Shown: piece after piece, positions 52,237 through 60,989 of the stretch
How the letters are laid out: every line of letters starts with the position of its first letter
Numbering within the stretch: the stretch's first letter is position 1
NCBI RefSeq assembly: GCF_025833875.1
Contig: NZ_JAOYOD010000001.1
Coordinates: 496,001 to 560,000 of the forward strand
Length of the DNA: 64,000 nt
Direction of reading: 5' to 3'
Source of the DNA: Reichenbachiella ulvae
GTDB lineage: Bacteria > Bacteroidota > Bacteroidia > Cytophagales > Cyclobacteriaceae
Position numbers and translations under genes: made by a program
The notes under the pieces: model-generated
Seen by the model: the letters and a program-made list of their open reading frames with translations, nothing else
The model's database searches: none
What the model was told of the DNA's origin: nothing

Positions 52237-52656
52237 ATGATGAGGCAATTATTGATATTAGTTTTGATGATTTTAGCATTTGGTAGCCAGGCTCAAAATT
52301 TAACTCCTGAAAGTAGCATAGACGAATGCGTCAATGAACTGAATATGGATAGCACCAAAACGACTAAAAGTGGTTATCAGTATTGGTTTATTGGCAAGGA
52401 AGATTTGGATGGTCGTACGATCAAAATGAGCGTGGTAGGGCCAGGGAAATCCACTCATGCTCCTCATCAGCATGTGGAGGATGAGTTCTTTTATATTCTG
52501 GAAGGAAAAGCAGAGTTCTACCTCAATGGCGAAACTCGCATCGCCGGTCCCAATACCAGTTTGTATTGTCCCTCTATGTCCATGCATGGTTTGAAGAATG
52601 TCGGTCAGCAGGAACTAAAATATCTGGTGCTGAAAAAGTACCAGATGCAAGAATGA
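52237..52656 (+). CDS. Secreted cupin-domain protein
   Basis: 139 residues. A signal peptide (LLILVLMILAFGSQAQ) is followed by a single cupin barrel: motif 1 G-x5-HAPHQHVEDEFFYILEG with two or three metal-ligand His and a Glu, and motif 2 PSMSMHGLKNVG with one His. Cupins at the end of pectin loci include KdgF-type enzymes that linearise unsaturated uronate to the keto form. This one is exported and somewhat longer, so the role is a guess. It is likely the last cistron of the PUL. Confidence 0.82.
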   Translation: MMRQLLILVLMILAFGSQAQNLTPESSIDECVNELNMDSTKTTKSGYQYWFIGKEDLDGRTIKMSVVGPGKSTHAPHQHVEDEFFYILEGKAEFYLNGETRIAGPNTSLYCPSMSMHGLKNVGQQELKYLVLKKYQMQE

Positions 52657-52729
52657 AAATCGGAGTTTTTGACTCCCAATAATGATTCGCATAACTATTC
52701 AAAATATTGATTTTTGATACAAGTGTCTG

Positions 52730-52760
52730 TTTGATATAGTTGATCAAATTTCTATTTTAC
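52730..52760 (+). promoter_or_regulatory. Promoter with embedded inverted repeat
   Basis: TTG (52731-52733), exactly 19 bases, then TATTTTAC (52753-52760), a partial match to TAnnTTTG. TTTGAT (52730-52735) and ATCAAA (52743-52748) form an inverted repeat between the boxes, where a repressor could act. It lies 23 bases ahead of the 122-residue gene. Confidence 0.4.
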
Positions 52761-52782
52761 GAGAGAATGAATAACCAACAAT

Positions 52783-53151
52783 ATGTCAGGGTTTAGTAAA
52801 ATCAACTACAAGGGAAAGGAGATCATTTATCTCGACTATAGAGGGGCAAGTGAGGAGCAGATGATCGAATATCTATGTGCTGCCGAAGAGACGATATTAG
52901 AGGAACAAAAGCCTTTTATGACACTGACCAACATCTATGATGCTTATGCTACTAAGGGGTATTTGAGTCGCGCGCAGGAACTCGGTCGAAAAACACAACA
53001 TTTGAGTATAGCGGGGGCGATCGTAGGAGTGACGGGCGGAAAATTGGTGTTGCTTAAAGTTTTCAATCGTATGTTTGCCAAAGGAGAGGGGCTTAAGCCC
53101 TTTGATACAGAAGAGGAGGCATTGGATTATTTGGTAAGCCAATGCAGCTAG
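52783..53151 (+). CDS. Small cytosolic protein, possible STAS-like fold
   Basis: 122 residues with no signal peptide. The alternation of strand and helix (INYKGKEIIYLDYRG, helix with ATYTILEEQ-like acids, PFMTLTNIYDAYATKGY, then IAGAIVGVTGGKLVLLKVFN, and a terminal DTEEEALDYLV helix) is similar to STAS/SpoIIAA-like single-domain proteins, but I cannot assign a family. It precedes an SDR gene by 27 bases on the same strand and may be cotranscribed. No metal or catalytic motif is visible. Confidence 0.6.
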   Translation: MSGFSKINYKGKEIIYLDYRGASEEQMIEYLCAAEETILEEQKPFMTLTNIYDAYATKGYLSRAQELGRKTQHLSIAGAIVGVTGGKLVLLKVFNRMFAKGEGLKPFDTEEEALDYLVSQCS

Positions 53152-53178
53152 TGCAGAATATAATTGGGGTCAACCAAC

Positions 53179-53901
53179 ATGAACAAAACGGTATTAATTC
53201 TTGGAGCCAATTCTGATGTGGCCAAGCAGGCCATATTGCAGTATTTGGACAAAGGCTTTCACGTGATTGCGGCTTCACGTAGTACAGAGCAAATCTCACA
53301 ATTTCTCAGTGATCATTCCGTGAACCTGGATAATATAGAGGTGCTATCTTTCGATGCAGTGGATTTCCAGAGCCATCAAACCTTTTATGATGGATTGTCT
53401 CGAAAACCCAATGTCGTAGTTTATGCTGCGGGGTATTTGGTGGATAATTTGCAGGCACTACAAGACTGGGAAGGAACTTATCAGATGATGAATGTGCACT
53501 ATGCTGGAGCTGTATCAATCATCAATATCATCGTGTCGGATAAGGAAAATAAAGGGCTTGAACGAATCGTTGGCCTCTCTTCTTTGTCAGGAGTGAGAGG
53601 GAGGAAAAGCAACTTTATCTATGGAAGCACCAAGTCTGCTTTTACGCAATATCTGGCAGGAATGAGACAGCATTTGGCTGACAGGGGAGTCAAAGTCAAC
53701 GTGATCGTAGCGGGCTATATCCGTAGTAAAATGACGGATGGTCTTGATCTCGAGGAGTCATTAATGCTAGAGCCTTCTTTTATCGCATCCTCTGTGGTCA
53801 ATGTGGGGAATTCCTTTATCATCGTTCCAGGATTTAAGTGGAAATTGATCTATCACATCTTACGTGTACTCCCGGAGTTTTTGGTAGCTAAGCTACCTTG
53901 A
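53179..53901 (+). CDS. Short-chain dehydrogenase/reductase
   Basis: About 240 residues from the ATG at 53179 (an upstream TTG at 53164 is less likely). Rossmann motif LGANSDVAKQ near residue 6, the VVYAAGYLVD segment, and the SDR active site: Ser in SSLSGVRG with Y-G-S-T-K near residue 152. The GANSD type of nucleotide loop and the 'RGRKSNFIYGSTK' block recall decaprenylphosphoryl-ribose-epimerase-like reductases (DprE2), but no DprE1 is nearby. It could reduce a nucleotide sugar or polyprenyl sugar. The substrate is unknown. Confidence 0.82.
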   Translation: MNKTVLILGANSDVAKQAILQYLDKGFHVIAASRSTEQISQFLSDHSVNLDNIEVLSFDAVDFQSHQTFYDGLSRKPNVVVYAAGYLVDNLQALQDWEGTYQMMNVHYAGAVSIINIIVSDKENKGLERIVGLSSLSGVRGRKSNFIYGSTKSAFTQYLAGMRQHLADRGVKVNVIVAGYIRSKMTDGLDLEESLMLEPSFIASSVVNVGNSFIIVPGFKWKLIYHILRVLPEFLVAKLP

Positions 53902-53926
53902 TTTTGAGATGTTTTGATAGAAACGC

Positions 53927-53955
53927 CCCACAGAAGACTCTATGGGACATGTTTT
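53927..53955 (+). terminator. Possible weak terminator between convergent genes
   Basis: CCCACAGA (53927-53934) pairs with TCTATGGG (53939-53946) with one C-A mismatch and a 4-nt loop. A short T-run follows four bases later. It lies between the SDR and the flavoprotein gene. Confidence 0.4.
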
Positions 53956-53972
53956 TAATTGGTTTTTATAAT

Positions 53973-55280
53973 CTAAACAGTTGCGCATGTATTTGATTTG
54001 CATTTTCCCTTTTTTACAACAGGAAGATTGCGAGAACTACATACGCCCGTTTCCGGCAATTTTAATTCTACTCTTTGAGCACTTTCAAACTCACCATGTA
54101 AATGAGCAATGATGGAGCGCACTTGCTCGTAACCAGTGGTCATCAGGAAGGTAGGCGCCCGGCCATAGCTTTTCATCCCCACCACATAAAAGTCCTTTTC
54201 AGGTTGCCTTAACTCTGCCTCTCCATGTGGCCTGACTGTGCCACAACTGTGGATATTAGGATCGATCAGCGGACCCAATTTCGGGACACTCTCCAAAGCT
54301 GGATCAATCTCAAGTCTAATTTCCCTGAGAAAGTCAAAATCTGGACGAGAACCAGTATTGCCAATGATTTGATCTATACCATTCAGCTCAAAATATTCTC
54401 CCTCTTTTTGGCCTTTAATTGTCAATTGATCAGAGGTTTTTTCAATTTGATGAATGTGCACTGGCGTGTGAATTTCAATCGCACCTGAGTTTACCAATTC
54501 TTCAATTTGGATACCCAGGGCGCCTCTTGCTTTGAATTGGTCTGCTTCCTTTCCACCGTAAATGCTAGCAAGATTTTCTTTCCTCAGCAGCCAATGAATC
54601 CTGGTTTTTGGATGGTCGACCTTTAATTCGTTAAGCGCTAAAATACTTCCGATGGCAGAGTGCCCCCCACCTACAACCAATGTGCTTTTGTCAGCATATT
54701 TGAGTGAGTCTTTTTCAAGAATATCAGGCATGCCATATTCGATTTGTATCCGATTTTCTATTTCCCCTAGGGCAAATACTCCTCCTGAACCCAGCGGGTT
54801 TGGATTTTGCCAGGTTCCAGATGCATCTATTACAGCCTTGGCTTCATAGCTGTTGAAGCAGCCGTTTTCTTCTACTTGAATCAAAAAGGGTGATTCTTCT
54901 CGACCTTTGTCCTTCATTTTGTCAATTCCTTTTCTCCCTACTGATCTTACAGTAGTATTGAGATGTATGTTTTCCTGGATGCCTTTGAGCTTGTAAAGGG
55001 GAAGGAGATAATCGGAGATCAGTTCGTGACCAAAAGGAATGTAGGTCTTGTCTGGAATTTTATTGCCTGCCAACTTGAGCAAGGTTTCTGCAGATTGGTC
55101 GAGATTGTACTCCCAGGGTGAGAAGAGCCTGACGTGTCCCCATTCATTTACATTAGAGGCGATCTGTTCGCCGCTTTCAAATAGTACAAAAGGTTTTTCT
55201 CTTAGTGCCAACTGGGCTGCAGCTGCCAGTCCTATGGGACCCCCTCCTATGATGGCAATGGGTAGTTCTTGATTGTTCAT
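53973..55280 (-). CDS. FAD-dependent pyridine-nucleotide oxidoreductase
   Basis: 435 residues. N-terminal FAD dinucleotide-binding motif GGGPIGLAAAAQLAL near residue 11, then an NADPH-type motif VVGGGHSAIGSILAL near residue 210, GNTGSRPDFDF, and DFYVVGMKSYGRAPTFLMTTGYEQV near residue 375. This is the class-B flavoprotein monooxygenase/thioredoxin-reductase-like fold without a CxxC redox site in the core. The C-terminus ends GKCKSNTCATV, a Cys-rich tail that could hold metal or a mixed disulfide. It follows the sigma factor gene by 64 bases on the same strand. The oxidised substrate is unknown. Confidence 0.8.
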   Translation of the reverse strand: MNNQELPIAIIGGGPIGLAAAAQLALREKPFVLFESGEQIASNVNEWGHVRLFSPWEYNLDQSAETLLKLAGNKIPDKTYIPFGHELISDYLLPLYKLKGIQENIHLNTTVRSVGRKGIDKMKDKGREESPFLIQVEENGCFNSYEAKAVIDASGTWQNPNPLGSGGVFALGEIENRIQIEYGMPDILEKDSLKYADKSTLVVGGGHSAIGSILALNELKVDHPKTRIHWLLRKENLASIYGGKEADQFKARGALGIQIEELVNSGAIEIHTPVHIHQIEKTSDQLTIKGQKEGEYFELNGIDQIIGNTGSRPDFDFLREIRLEIDPALESVPKLGPLIDPNIHSCGTVRPHGEAELRQPEKDFYVVGMKSYGRAPTFLMTTGYEQVRSIIAHLHGEFESAQRVELKLPETGVCSSRNLPVVKKGKCKSNTCATV

Positions 55281-55344
55281 TTGGATGTCTTTTAAATTAA
55301 ATCACAACCAAGACTGAGGGGGAGTCAAAAAGACGCGAAATTTT

Positions 55345-55923
55345 TTAAATATTTTTCTTTTTTGCTTCCTGAAGGGGAGTGCAACTCGATTTGATTTCGA
55401 TCGAAATAGGCCGGCCATCACTGTCTGTTTCCATTTGACTACAGTCGATGATCTTTTCTTTTAACAATACTCGGGCTCTTTGTATTCTGCTTTTGGTGGC
55501 AGTTAGGCTTAGGTTTATTCGTTGAGCTACCTCAGTTTGTTTGATTCCTTCTATGTCCGAGAGCAGGAGAGGAGTAGCATATTTTTCTGGCAGTAATTCT
55601 AACAGAGGTTTGATCAAGGTTTCTATTTCCAAATAGGCATTGGTTTCCTCGGTCTCCATGCTATCTTTTAATTCATCCACATATCTGTTCTCAGCTTTCC
55701 AGTGATCTATCACCGTATTGTGGGCGATCTGAAACATCCATGATCGTATGTTTTTGATTTCTGTTCCTGAACAACAGGAGTTGTAGATTTTCATCAATAC
55801 CTCATGAGACAGGTCATTGGCACTGTCCTCATTCTTTACCTTTTTCAAAATATAACTTTTGATCGCACTTTTGTAGGCTTCCCAAATGGATGCGACTTCC
55901 GTATATTTTTCAATTTTCTTCAT
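55345..55923 (-). CDS. SigZ-like ECF RNA polymerase sigma factor
   Basis: 192 residues. Sigma-70 region 2 (NDLSHEVLMKIYNSCC..., with SWMFQIAHNTVIDHWK at 2.4) and region 4 (ALLLSDIEGIKQTEVAQRI, LTATKSRIQRARVLLKE) near residues 115-165. There is no anti-sigma gene next to it; instead it is coupled to the flavoprotein. Its own -7-like box TAACTTTG is on the minus strand at 55938-55945 and a perfect inverted repeat lies further upstream. The extended Cys/Lys C-terminus (SSCTPLQEAKKK) is unusual and may sense metals or redox state. Confidence 0.83.
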   Translation of the reverse strand: MKKIEKYTEVASIWEAYKSAIKSYILKKVKNEDSANDLSHEVLMKIYNSCCSGTEIKNIRSWMFQIAHNTVIDHWKAENRYVDELKDSMETEETNAYLEIETLIKPLLELLPEKYATPLLLSDIEGIKQTEVAQRINLSLTATKSRIQRARVLLKEKIIDCSQMETDSDGRPISIEIKSSCTPLQEAKKKNI

Positions 55924-55937
55924 GACTCAGATAGCTG

Positions 55938-55945
55938 CAAAGTTA
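55938..55945 (-). promoter_or_regulatory. -7 box candidate for the sigma factor operon
   Basis: Minus-strand TAACTTTG, a perfect TAnnTTTG match, 15 bases before the sigma factor ATG. No TTG lies 19 bases upstream, as expected for an activator-dependent promoter. Confidence 0.4.
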
Positions 55946-55983
55946 GTGCTTTGAGGTCAATATTTGGGCTCTTCAGGGTTGGC

Positions 55984-56010
55984 TCAATTGTATAATGAGG
56001 ATACAATTGA
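55984..56010 (-). promoter_or_regulatory. Perfect 10-7-10 inverted repeat upstream of sigZ
   Basis: TCAATTGTAT (55984-55993) and its exact reverse complement ATACAATTGA (56001-56010) flank a 7-base spacer. The centre lies about 55 bases upstream of the -7 box, the region where dimeric activators bind. The same decamer occurs upstream of nrfH (13858-13867). Confidence 0.55.
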
Positions 56011-56042
56011 TTACCGCTTGTTTGATGCCAAATCTTAGGGTA

Positions 56043-56069
56043 TAAAAATAGCCAGCTTATTCGCTGGCT
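56043..56069 (-). terminator. Terminator overlapping the TPR gene stop codon
   Basis: Minus-strand AGCCAGC and GCTGGCT (plus 56063-56069 and 56050-56056) form a 7-bp stem with a 6-nt loop containing the UAA stop (56057-56059), followed by a T-rich tract. Confidence 0.7.
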
Positions 56070-56782
56070 TCTTTTTTAAGATCTCTAAGGTTCATTTGAA
56101 CTAACTCAAACCCCGGTGAGACGTTGAGCGCTTCCATGAAAAGTTCTTGTGCTTTTTGCTTATCCCCGTTTTGCTTGGCTATCAAACCTTGAAGATTGAG
56201 CACCGCCGCACGCATGGGTACTTGCTGAGCAGTTTTATCAGCTTTGTTGAATTGTAGTTGGATTTCGTCAACATCCTTTCTTTGAAGTAGCAACTCTACT
56301 GAAGTCTTGGCTTCCTTCAATCTTTTTAGTTGGAACTGTAGAAAGGCCATTTGATACAGGGTATTGGTATTATTGTTTTTAAGAAATAGTGTTTCGTAGT
56401 TATCCAATGCCTTTGCATATACACCTAAGTTTTGGAATGAAACGGCAGCTATTTCTAGTGCTGTTTGGTTATCAGGGTTGATTTTTAGATTTTCCTGTGC
56501 TACCAAAGCGGCAGAAGGAAATTGGTTCATGGAATAGTAGGCTATAGCCAAAGAATCCAAAATCGCAGGTTGGTTGCCTGTATACATCAGCATCTCGTAA
56601 AGTGCCATGCGCGAAACGGCTGGGTCGTTGAACTGATTGGCGAGTTGATAGATGCTGTAGTATTTATTGAGTTGCATTTGACCATAAGACATAGAGTCTG
56701 GCTGTGGAGTGCTTTGCTCCTGAGCAAAACCAAGTGCTGAACTGAATACAAATGCTGCGATTGCTATTATTTTTTTCATCAT
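56057..56782 (-). CDS. Exported TPR-repeat protein
   Basis: About 241 residues from the ATG at 56782; an upstream ATG at 56806 would place MPPLIIKT before the signal. A signal peptide (KKIIAIAAFVFSSALGFAQ) is followed by about five degenerate tetratricopeptide repeats (NQPAILDSLAIAYYSMNQFP, QTALEIAAVSFQNLGVYAKA, TNTLYQMAFLQFQLKRLKEA, then AAVLNLQGLIAKQNGDKQKA). It should be a periplasmic scaffold. No catalytic domain. Function unknown. Confidence 0.78.
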   Translation of the reverse strand: MMKKIIAIAAFVFSSALGFAQEQSTPQPDSMSYGQMQLNKYYSIYQLANQFNDPAVSRMALYEMLMYTGNQPAILDSLAIAYYSMNQFPSAALVAQENLKINPDNQTALEIAAVSFQNLGVYAKALDNYETLFLKNNNTNTLYQMAFLQFQLKRLKEAKTSVELLLQRKDVDEIQLQFNKADKTAQQVPMRAAVLNLQGLIAKQNGDKQKAQELFMEALNVSPGFELVQMNLRDLKKEASE

Positions 56783-56889
56783 TGTCTTTATTATCAGAGG
56801 CGGCAATATAGCAGGAATCTTTAAGTTCCCTTTTAGAGAAAATGTGAAAAAAGGTTAAATCCTTGTGCTGAGGGAGGATAAGTGATAAG

Positions 56890-58320
56890 CTAAGCGGATT
56901 TCACTCCTTTATCTTTGGCGATTTTGTACATCAGTTTTAGAGCTGCCTGTTTCTCATTAGGAATGATGCCTTCTAGTATGGCCTCTTTGATTTCGTTTTT
57001 GATTTCACCGACTACTCGTGAAGGGTCCAAACTAAAAGTCTCCATGATTTCTTCTCCACTCACCGGAGGTTGGAAGTTTCTCAGTTGGTCTTTTTCCTCT
57101 ATGTCCTTGAGCTTTTGCTCCACCAAAATAAAATTCTGTAGATAGCGCTTGACTTTATTTGGGTTTTTGGTCGTGATGTCTGCTTTGCAGAGGGTCATTA
57201 GATCTTCTATGTCATCTCCCGCCTCGAAGAGTAATCTGCGAATAGCAGAATCGGTGATCTCCTTTTTGACCAAAGCTATGGGGCGGAGGTGTAGCTTAAC
57301 CAGTTTTTGGACATATTTCATGCGGTCATTGAGTGGTAGTTTCAATTTTTTGAAAATACCAGGAGTCATCCGTGCCCCTCTGTCCTCATGGCCATGGAAG
57401 GTCCATCCAGCCTTAGGGTGAAAACGTTTAGTCGGAGGCTTGGCTATGTCGTGTAGAATGGCAGCCCACCTTAGGTATAGATCATCGGTGTTTTCTGAGA
57501 TGTTGTCCAGCACCTGCAGGGTGTGGAAGAAGTTGTCCTTGTGAGATTTGCCGTTTCGCGTTTCTACGCCATGCAAGGCCACCATCTCCGGAAAGATATG
57601 TTGCAAAAGACCGGATTGAAACAGGAGGTTGAAACCATAACTAGGTTTCTCCGAGAGGATGATTTTGTTTAGTTCTACTATGATCCGCTCTTTGGAAACG
57701 ATTTTGATACGGTCGGCCTGATTGATGATGGCATCAAAGGTGTCTGGCTCGATATCGAACTTGAGCTGTGCTGCAAATCGAATCGCACGCATCATTCGCA
57801 AGGGGTCGTCTGAGAAAGTGATCGAAGGTTCCAGAGGAGTCCGGATCATCTTCTTTTTCAAATCCTTCACTCCATCAAAAGGGTCTACCAGTTGACCAAA
57901 GTTTTCCTCGTTGAGGTGAATCGCCAAAGCGTTGATTGTGAAATCTCTACGGTTTTGATCATCCTCCAGGGTACCATTTTCAACTGAGGGCTTTCTGGAT
58001 TCTTTTCGGTAGGATTCTTTTCTGGCGCCTACGAATTCAAGTTCATGGTCTTCGTATTTGACCATGGCGGTACCAAAATTTTTGTAGGTAGCCACTTTTT
58101 TGGTTTGCAGTTTTTTGGCACTGCTTTTGGCTAGCTCGATTCCGCTGCCCACGCATACGAAATCAATGTCTTTGGAAGGTCGTTTGAGTAAAATGTCGCG
58201 CACAAAGCCTCCAATCACATAAGTTTCCACTCCCAGCTCATTGGCTGCCGAAGAAACGTGATCAAATATGTTTTTGGGAACTAAATATTCTGTTAAATCC
58301 AAGCCGTAAAATTTTGTCAA
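56890..58320 (-). CDS. CCA tRNA nucleotidyltransferase/poly(A)-polymerase family, HD domain
   Basis: 476 residues. Class II nucleotidyltransferase head: [22 protein letters not shown] near residue 37 (catalytic Asp pair D-x-D), [41 protein letters not shown] near residue 180. A C-terminal HD phosphohydrolase domain follows with [14 protein letters not shown] near residue 285 and GHEDRGARM. It adds or repairs the CCA end of tRNA, which matters here since tRNA-Leu at 37273 does not encode it. Specificity (CCA or poly(A)) is not decided by motif alone. Divergent from the phosphatase gene at 58403. Confidence 0.9.
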   Translation of the reverse strand: MTKFYGLDLTEYLVPKNIFDHVSSAANELGVETYVIGGFVRDILLKRPSKDIDFVCVGSGIELAKSSAKKLQTKKVATYKNFGTAMVKYEDHELEFVGARKESYRKESRKPSVENGTLEDDQNRRDFTINALAIHLNEENFGQLVDPFDGVKDLKKKMIRTPLEPSITFSDDPLRMMRAIRFAAQLKFDIEPDTFDAIINQADRIKIVSKERIIVELNKIILSEKPSYGFNLLFQSGLLQHIFPEMVALHGVETRNGKSHKDNFFHTLQVLDNISENTDDLYLRWAAILHDIAKPPTKRFHPKAGWTFHGHEDRGARMTPGIFKKLKLPLNDRMKYVQKLVKLHLRPIALVKKEITDSAIRRLLFEAGDDIEDLMTLCKADITTKNPNKVKRYLQNFILVEQKLKDIEEKDQLRNFQPPVSGEEIMETFSLDPSRVVGEIKNEIKEAILEGIIPNEKQAALKLMYKIAKDKGVKSA

Positions 58321-58402
58321 AATTAATTTTAAAAATTTAATTCGCAGGTAACATACCTGCCCAATCTTTGATTTAACTTCAAGCCCTCAAAAATGAGTAA
58401 AA

Positions 58403-60037
58403 ATGATAAAAAGTAGATTGATTCTATTCCTGTCTCTGCTGTGCAGTACAACAGCTTTTAGTCAAAAAAATCAAATTGAAAAGCCCAAGTTGATGGTCGG
58501 CATTATCGTCGATCAGATGCGTGCTGAGTACCTCTATAGGTTCTATGATTACTATGGAGAGGGGGGCTTTAAGCGCCTGATGAATCAAGGTTATGAATTC
58601 AAAAATGCGCACTTCAACTATGTGCCGACCAAAACCGGGCCTGGACACGCTTCGGTATACACTGGTACCACTCCTCGTGTACATGGCATCATTGCCAATG
58701 ATTGGTACAACAAGAAATCCAAGGAATTCTTATACTGCGTAGAGGATCAAAGTGCGAACAGTATAGGGGGATCAGCGGAGAACGGGAAGATTTCTCCTGT
58801 CAATTTACTATCAACAACCATTACGGACGAGTTGACCTTATTTTATCAAGACAGATCCAAAATCATAGGGATGTCTATCAAGGATCGTGGAGCCGTTTTG
58901 CCAGCAGGCCATCACCCGGATGCTGCCTATTGGTACGATGATGAAACAGGGGAGTTCATGACCAGTGATTATTACAAAGAAGATTTGCCTAAATGGGTCA
59001 AGCAATTCAATAAGCAGAAACTAGTTGAAAAATACATGTCAGGTAAGTGGGAAACGCTGTACCCGATAGAGGAATATGTGGAATCAGCTGAGGATGATAG
59101 AGAGATGGAAAGAGACTTAATAAAAGGACAGCCGTCTGTTTTTCCTTACGACCTTACTTCCTCTGATAAACCTTACGACCTGATTAAAACAACTCCATGG
59201 GGAAACACCATACTGGCAGATTTTGCCAAGGCGAGTATTGATGGAGAAAATCTGGGGCAGGATGAAATCACTGATTTTCTAGCGGTGAGTTTTTCTTCAA
59301 CAGATTATGCAGGTCATGATTTTGGTCCTTATTCTAAGGAGGTTCAGGACATGTATGTCCGTTTGGACAGAGAGTTGGAGTCATTCTTCAACACTCTGGA
59401 TGAAAAAGTAGGCAAGGGTCAGTGGTCGGTGTTTTTATCGGCTGATCATGCGGTGGCTGCTATTCCTGTTTGGATGAAGCAGCAGGATATGCCTGCCGAC
59501 TATTGGAACAAGAAGAAGCTAGAAATGCATTTGAATGAAACCTTGAAAACAAAGTGGAAAGTAGAAGGTCTAGTGGAAAGTGTTAGTAATGATCAAATTT
59601 TTCTAAACCATGATTTGATCAAGGAGCGCGGATTGGTCTTAAAGGAAATCAAGGCTGATGTAATGCCCATTTTGAAGCAAACACCAGGGATCAAGGCTGT
59701 TTATGATGCAGATGAGATTGGTAATTACTGGGGGGGTGATTATGATTTGGCTATGCTTTCAGCAGGTTTTAATCAATTGCGTTCTGGAGATATCCTTTTC
59801 ACTATTCAATCGGGATGGTTAAGCACCTATGGCAAAGAAAACAAAGGAACCACACACGGAACGCACTATACATACGACACCCATGTGCCGATGCTTTTTT
59901 ATGGCTGGGGGATCAAGCCAGGGAAATCCTACCGCTACCATTCGATCACTGATATTGCACCGACCATTTCGATGCTCCTGAATATCGGCATCCCTAGTGG
60001 GGCTACAGGGCAGCCACTCTACGAAATTTTTGAGTAG
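58403..60037 (+). CDS. PafA-type alkaline phosphatase
   Basis: 544 residues with a signal peptide (LFLSLLCSTTAFS). Alkaline-phosphatase fold: metal Asp in IIVDQMRAEY, nucleophile Thr in PTKTGPGHAS near residue 80, NDWYN, the SIKDRGAVL segment whose Lys and Arg match the phosphate-binding K-x-R of Elizabethkingia PafA, then STDYAGHDFGP, LSADHAVAAIP and late THGTHYTYDTHVPMLF with metal His. The K-x-R pair favours phosphomonoesterase over diesterase activity. It would release phosphate from organic phosphates in the periplasm. Cation-independent regulation is known for PafA. It is 38 bases upstream of a Fur-family gene. Confidence 0.88.
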   Translation: MIKSRLILFLSLLCSTTAFSQKNQIEKPKLMVGIIVDQMRAEYLYRFYDYYGEGGFKRLMNQGYEFKNAHFNYVPTKTGPGHASVYTGTTPRVHGIIANDWYNKKSKEFLYCVEDQSANSIGGSAENGKISPVNLLSTTITDELTLFYQDRSKIIGMSIKDRGAVLPAGHHPDAAYWYDDETGEFMTSDYYKEDLPKWVKQFNKQKLVEKYMSGKWETLYPIEEYVESAEDDREMERDLIKGQPSVFPYDLTSSDKPYDLIKTTPWGNTILADFAKASIDGENLGQDEITDFLAVSFSSTDYAGHDFGPYSKEVQDMYVRLDRELESFFNTLDEKVGKGQWSVFLSADHAVAAIPVWMKQQDMPADYWNKKKLEMHLNETLKTKWKVEGLVESVSNDQIFLNHDLIKERGLVLKEIKADVMPILKQTPGIKAVYDADEIGNYWGGDYDLAMLSAGFNQLRSGDILFTIQSGWLSTYGKENKGTTHGTHYTYDTHVPMLFYGWGIKPGKSYRYHSITDIAPTISMLLNIGIPSGATGQPLYEIFE

Positions 60038-60075
60038 CCTATATCTTCAGATCTTTTCATTGCGTATGTTTGAAT

Positions 60076-60477
60076 ATGCTGGAAGAAAAGCTGGAAAATA
60101 GGAATATAAAACCAACAAGTATGCGCTTGTTGGTTTTGCGACAATTGATAGAATCTGGGACGGCCATGAGTCTGAAAGATCTGGAAGCCCGTTTTGATCG
60201 TGCAGATCGTGCGACACTTTTCAGGACACTCAAGACCTTTGAAGAAAAGAAATTGATACACGGTATCGATGATGGTACAGGTGCCGTCAAATATGCTATA
60301 TGTGAGGAGGGCTGTGAATGTCAGCCTGTAGATCAGCACGTTCATTTTCATTGTAGCGCTTGTGGAGAGACTTATTGCTTTACCCAGTCCAAAATCCCTT
60401 CTGTGAATATTCCTGTGGGTTTCAAAGCATCAGGAGCCAGCATGGTATATAAGGGACTTTGTGCCAACTGCTCCTAG
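60076..60477 (+). CDS. Fur-family metal-responsive repressor
   Basis: About 134 residues from the ATG at 60076 (a TTG at 60070 is in frame). Winged helix (LEEKLENRNIKPTSMRLLVL, DLEARFDRADRATLFRTLKTFEE), then the metal-binding domain with HVHFHCSACGETYCF near residue 95 and a second C-x-x-C in LCANCS at the C-terminus, giving a structural Zn4Cys site. Which metal it senses (Zn, Fe, Ni) is undecided. It lies just before a candidate operator (60504-60518) and the metal-efflux genes, so it probably controls them or its own operon. Confidence 0.85.
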   Translation: MLEEKLENRNIKPTSMRLLVLRQLIESGTAMSLKDLEARFDRADRATLFRTLKTFEEKKLIHGIDDGTGAVKYAICEEGCECQPVDQHVHFHCSACGETYCFTQSKIPSVNIPVGFKASGASMVYKGLCANCS

Positions 60478-60503
60478 AATCTCAAAGCCTCAAAATTCAA
60501 GAT

Positions 60504-60538
60504 TGCAATTAGGTTGCATCCGATTTGTATTACCTTAG
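60504..60538 (+). promoter_or_regulatory. Candidate Fur-family operator over a promoter
   Basis: TGCAAT (60504-60509), TAG, GTTGCA (60513-60518) form a 6-3-6 inverted repeat with one mismatch. TACCTTAG (60531-60538) resembles a -7 box, and the repeat covers its -33 position. If the GTG at 60543 is used, the transcript would be nearly leaderless. Confidence 0.45.
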
Positions 60539-60542
60539 CCAT

Positions 60543-60857
60543 GTGAAAATTCTGGTGGGCATATACGCTTTATTTATTCTGAGTCTGTCTATGACAACTT
60601 GCAGTGATCAGGTAGCGTCTGAACAGGAGGTTGCCATTACAGAACATGCAGCTGATGAAGGACATAGCCATGGGGAGTCAGATGACTGCTCTCCGTTCTG
60701 CATATGTCATTGTTGTCACAGCCATACCGTTTTTCATTCCATACATTATTCCACTGGTATTGGGTTAGAACCAATAGTTGAATTGCAATCCAACTACCGT
60801 ACTCTCTTATCTGATCTTCGAGTGAATGCCATATGGCATCCACCCCAATATTCTTAA
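60543..60857 (+). CDS. Small exported His/Cys-rich protein (DUF6660-like)
   Basis: 104 residues from GTG at 60543; a TTG at 60525 would add MYYLSH. A signal peptide (LVGIYALFILSLSMTTC) leads to an acidic His-rich stretch (EHAADEGHSHGESDD) and the tight SPFCICHCCHSH cluster, then an unstructured tail. I recognise it as similar to DUF6660 proteins, small periplasmic proteins encoded just before CusA/CzcA pumps in Bacteroidetes. It likely binds divalent metal (Cu, Zn or Co) and hands it to the pump or a sensor. Family membership is from memory. Confidence 0.65.
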   Translation: MKILVGIYALFILSLSMTTCSDQVASEQEVAITEHAADEGHSHGESDDCSPFCICHCCHSHTVFHSIHYSTGIGLEPIVELQSNYRTLLSDLRVNAIWHPPQYS

Positions 60858-60989
60858 ATCCTTTCTTTTGCATTTCTAGTGTATCAGTAGCAAATACTGA
60901 TGGGAAAAATGCTTTATAACGAATCAATAACCATTGACTCAAATGGCGTGGTTGCGTGCGAATTACGTCCAAAAAAATATCAAATAACT

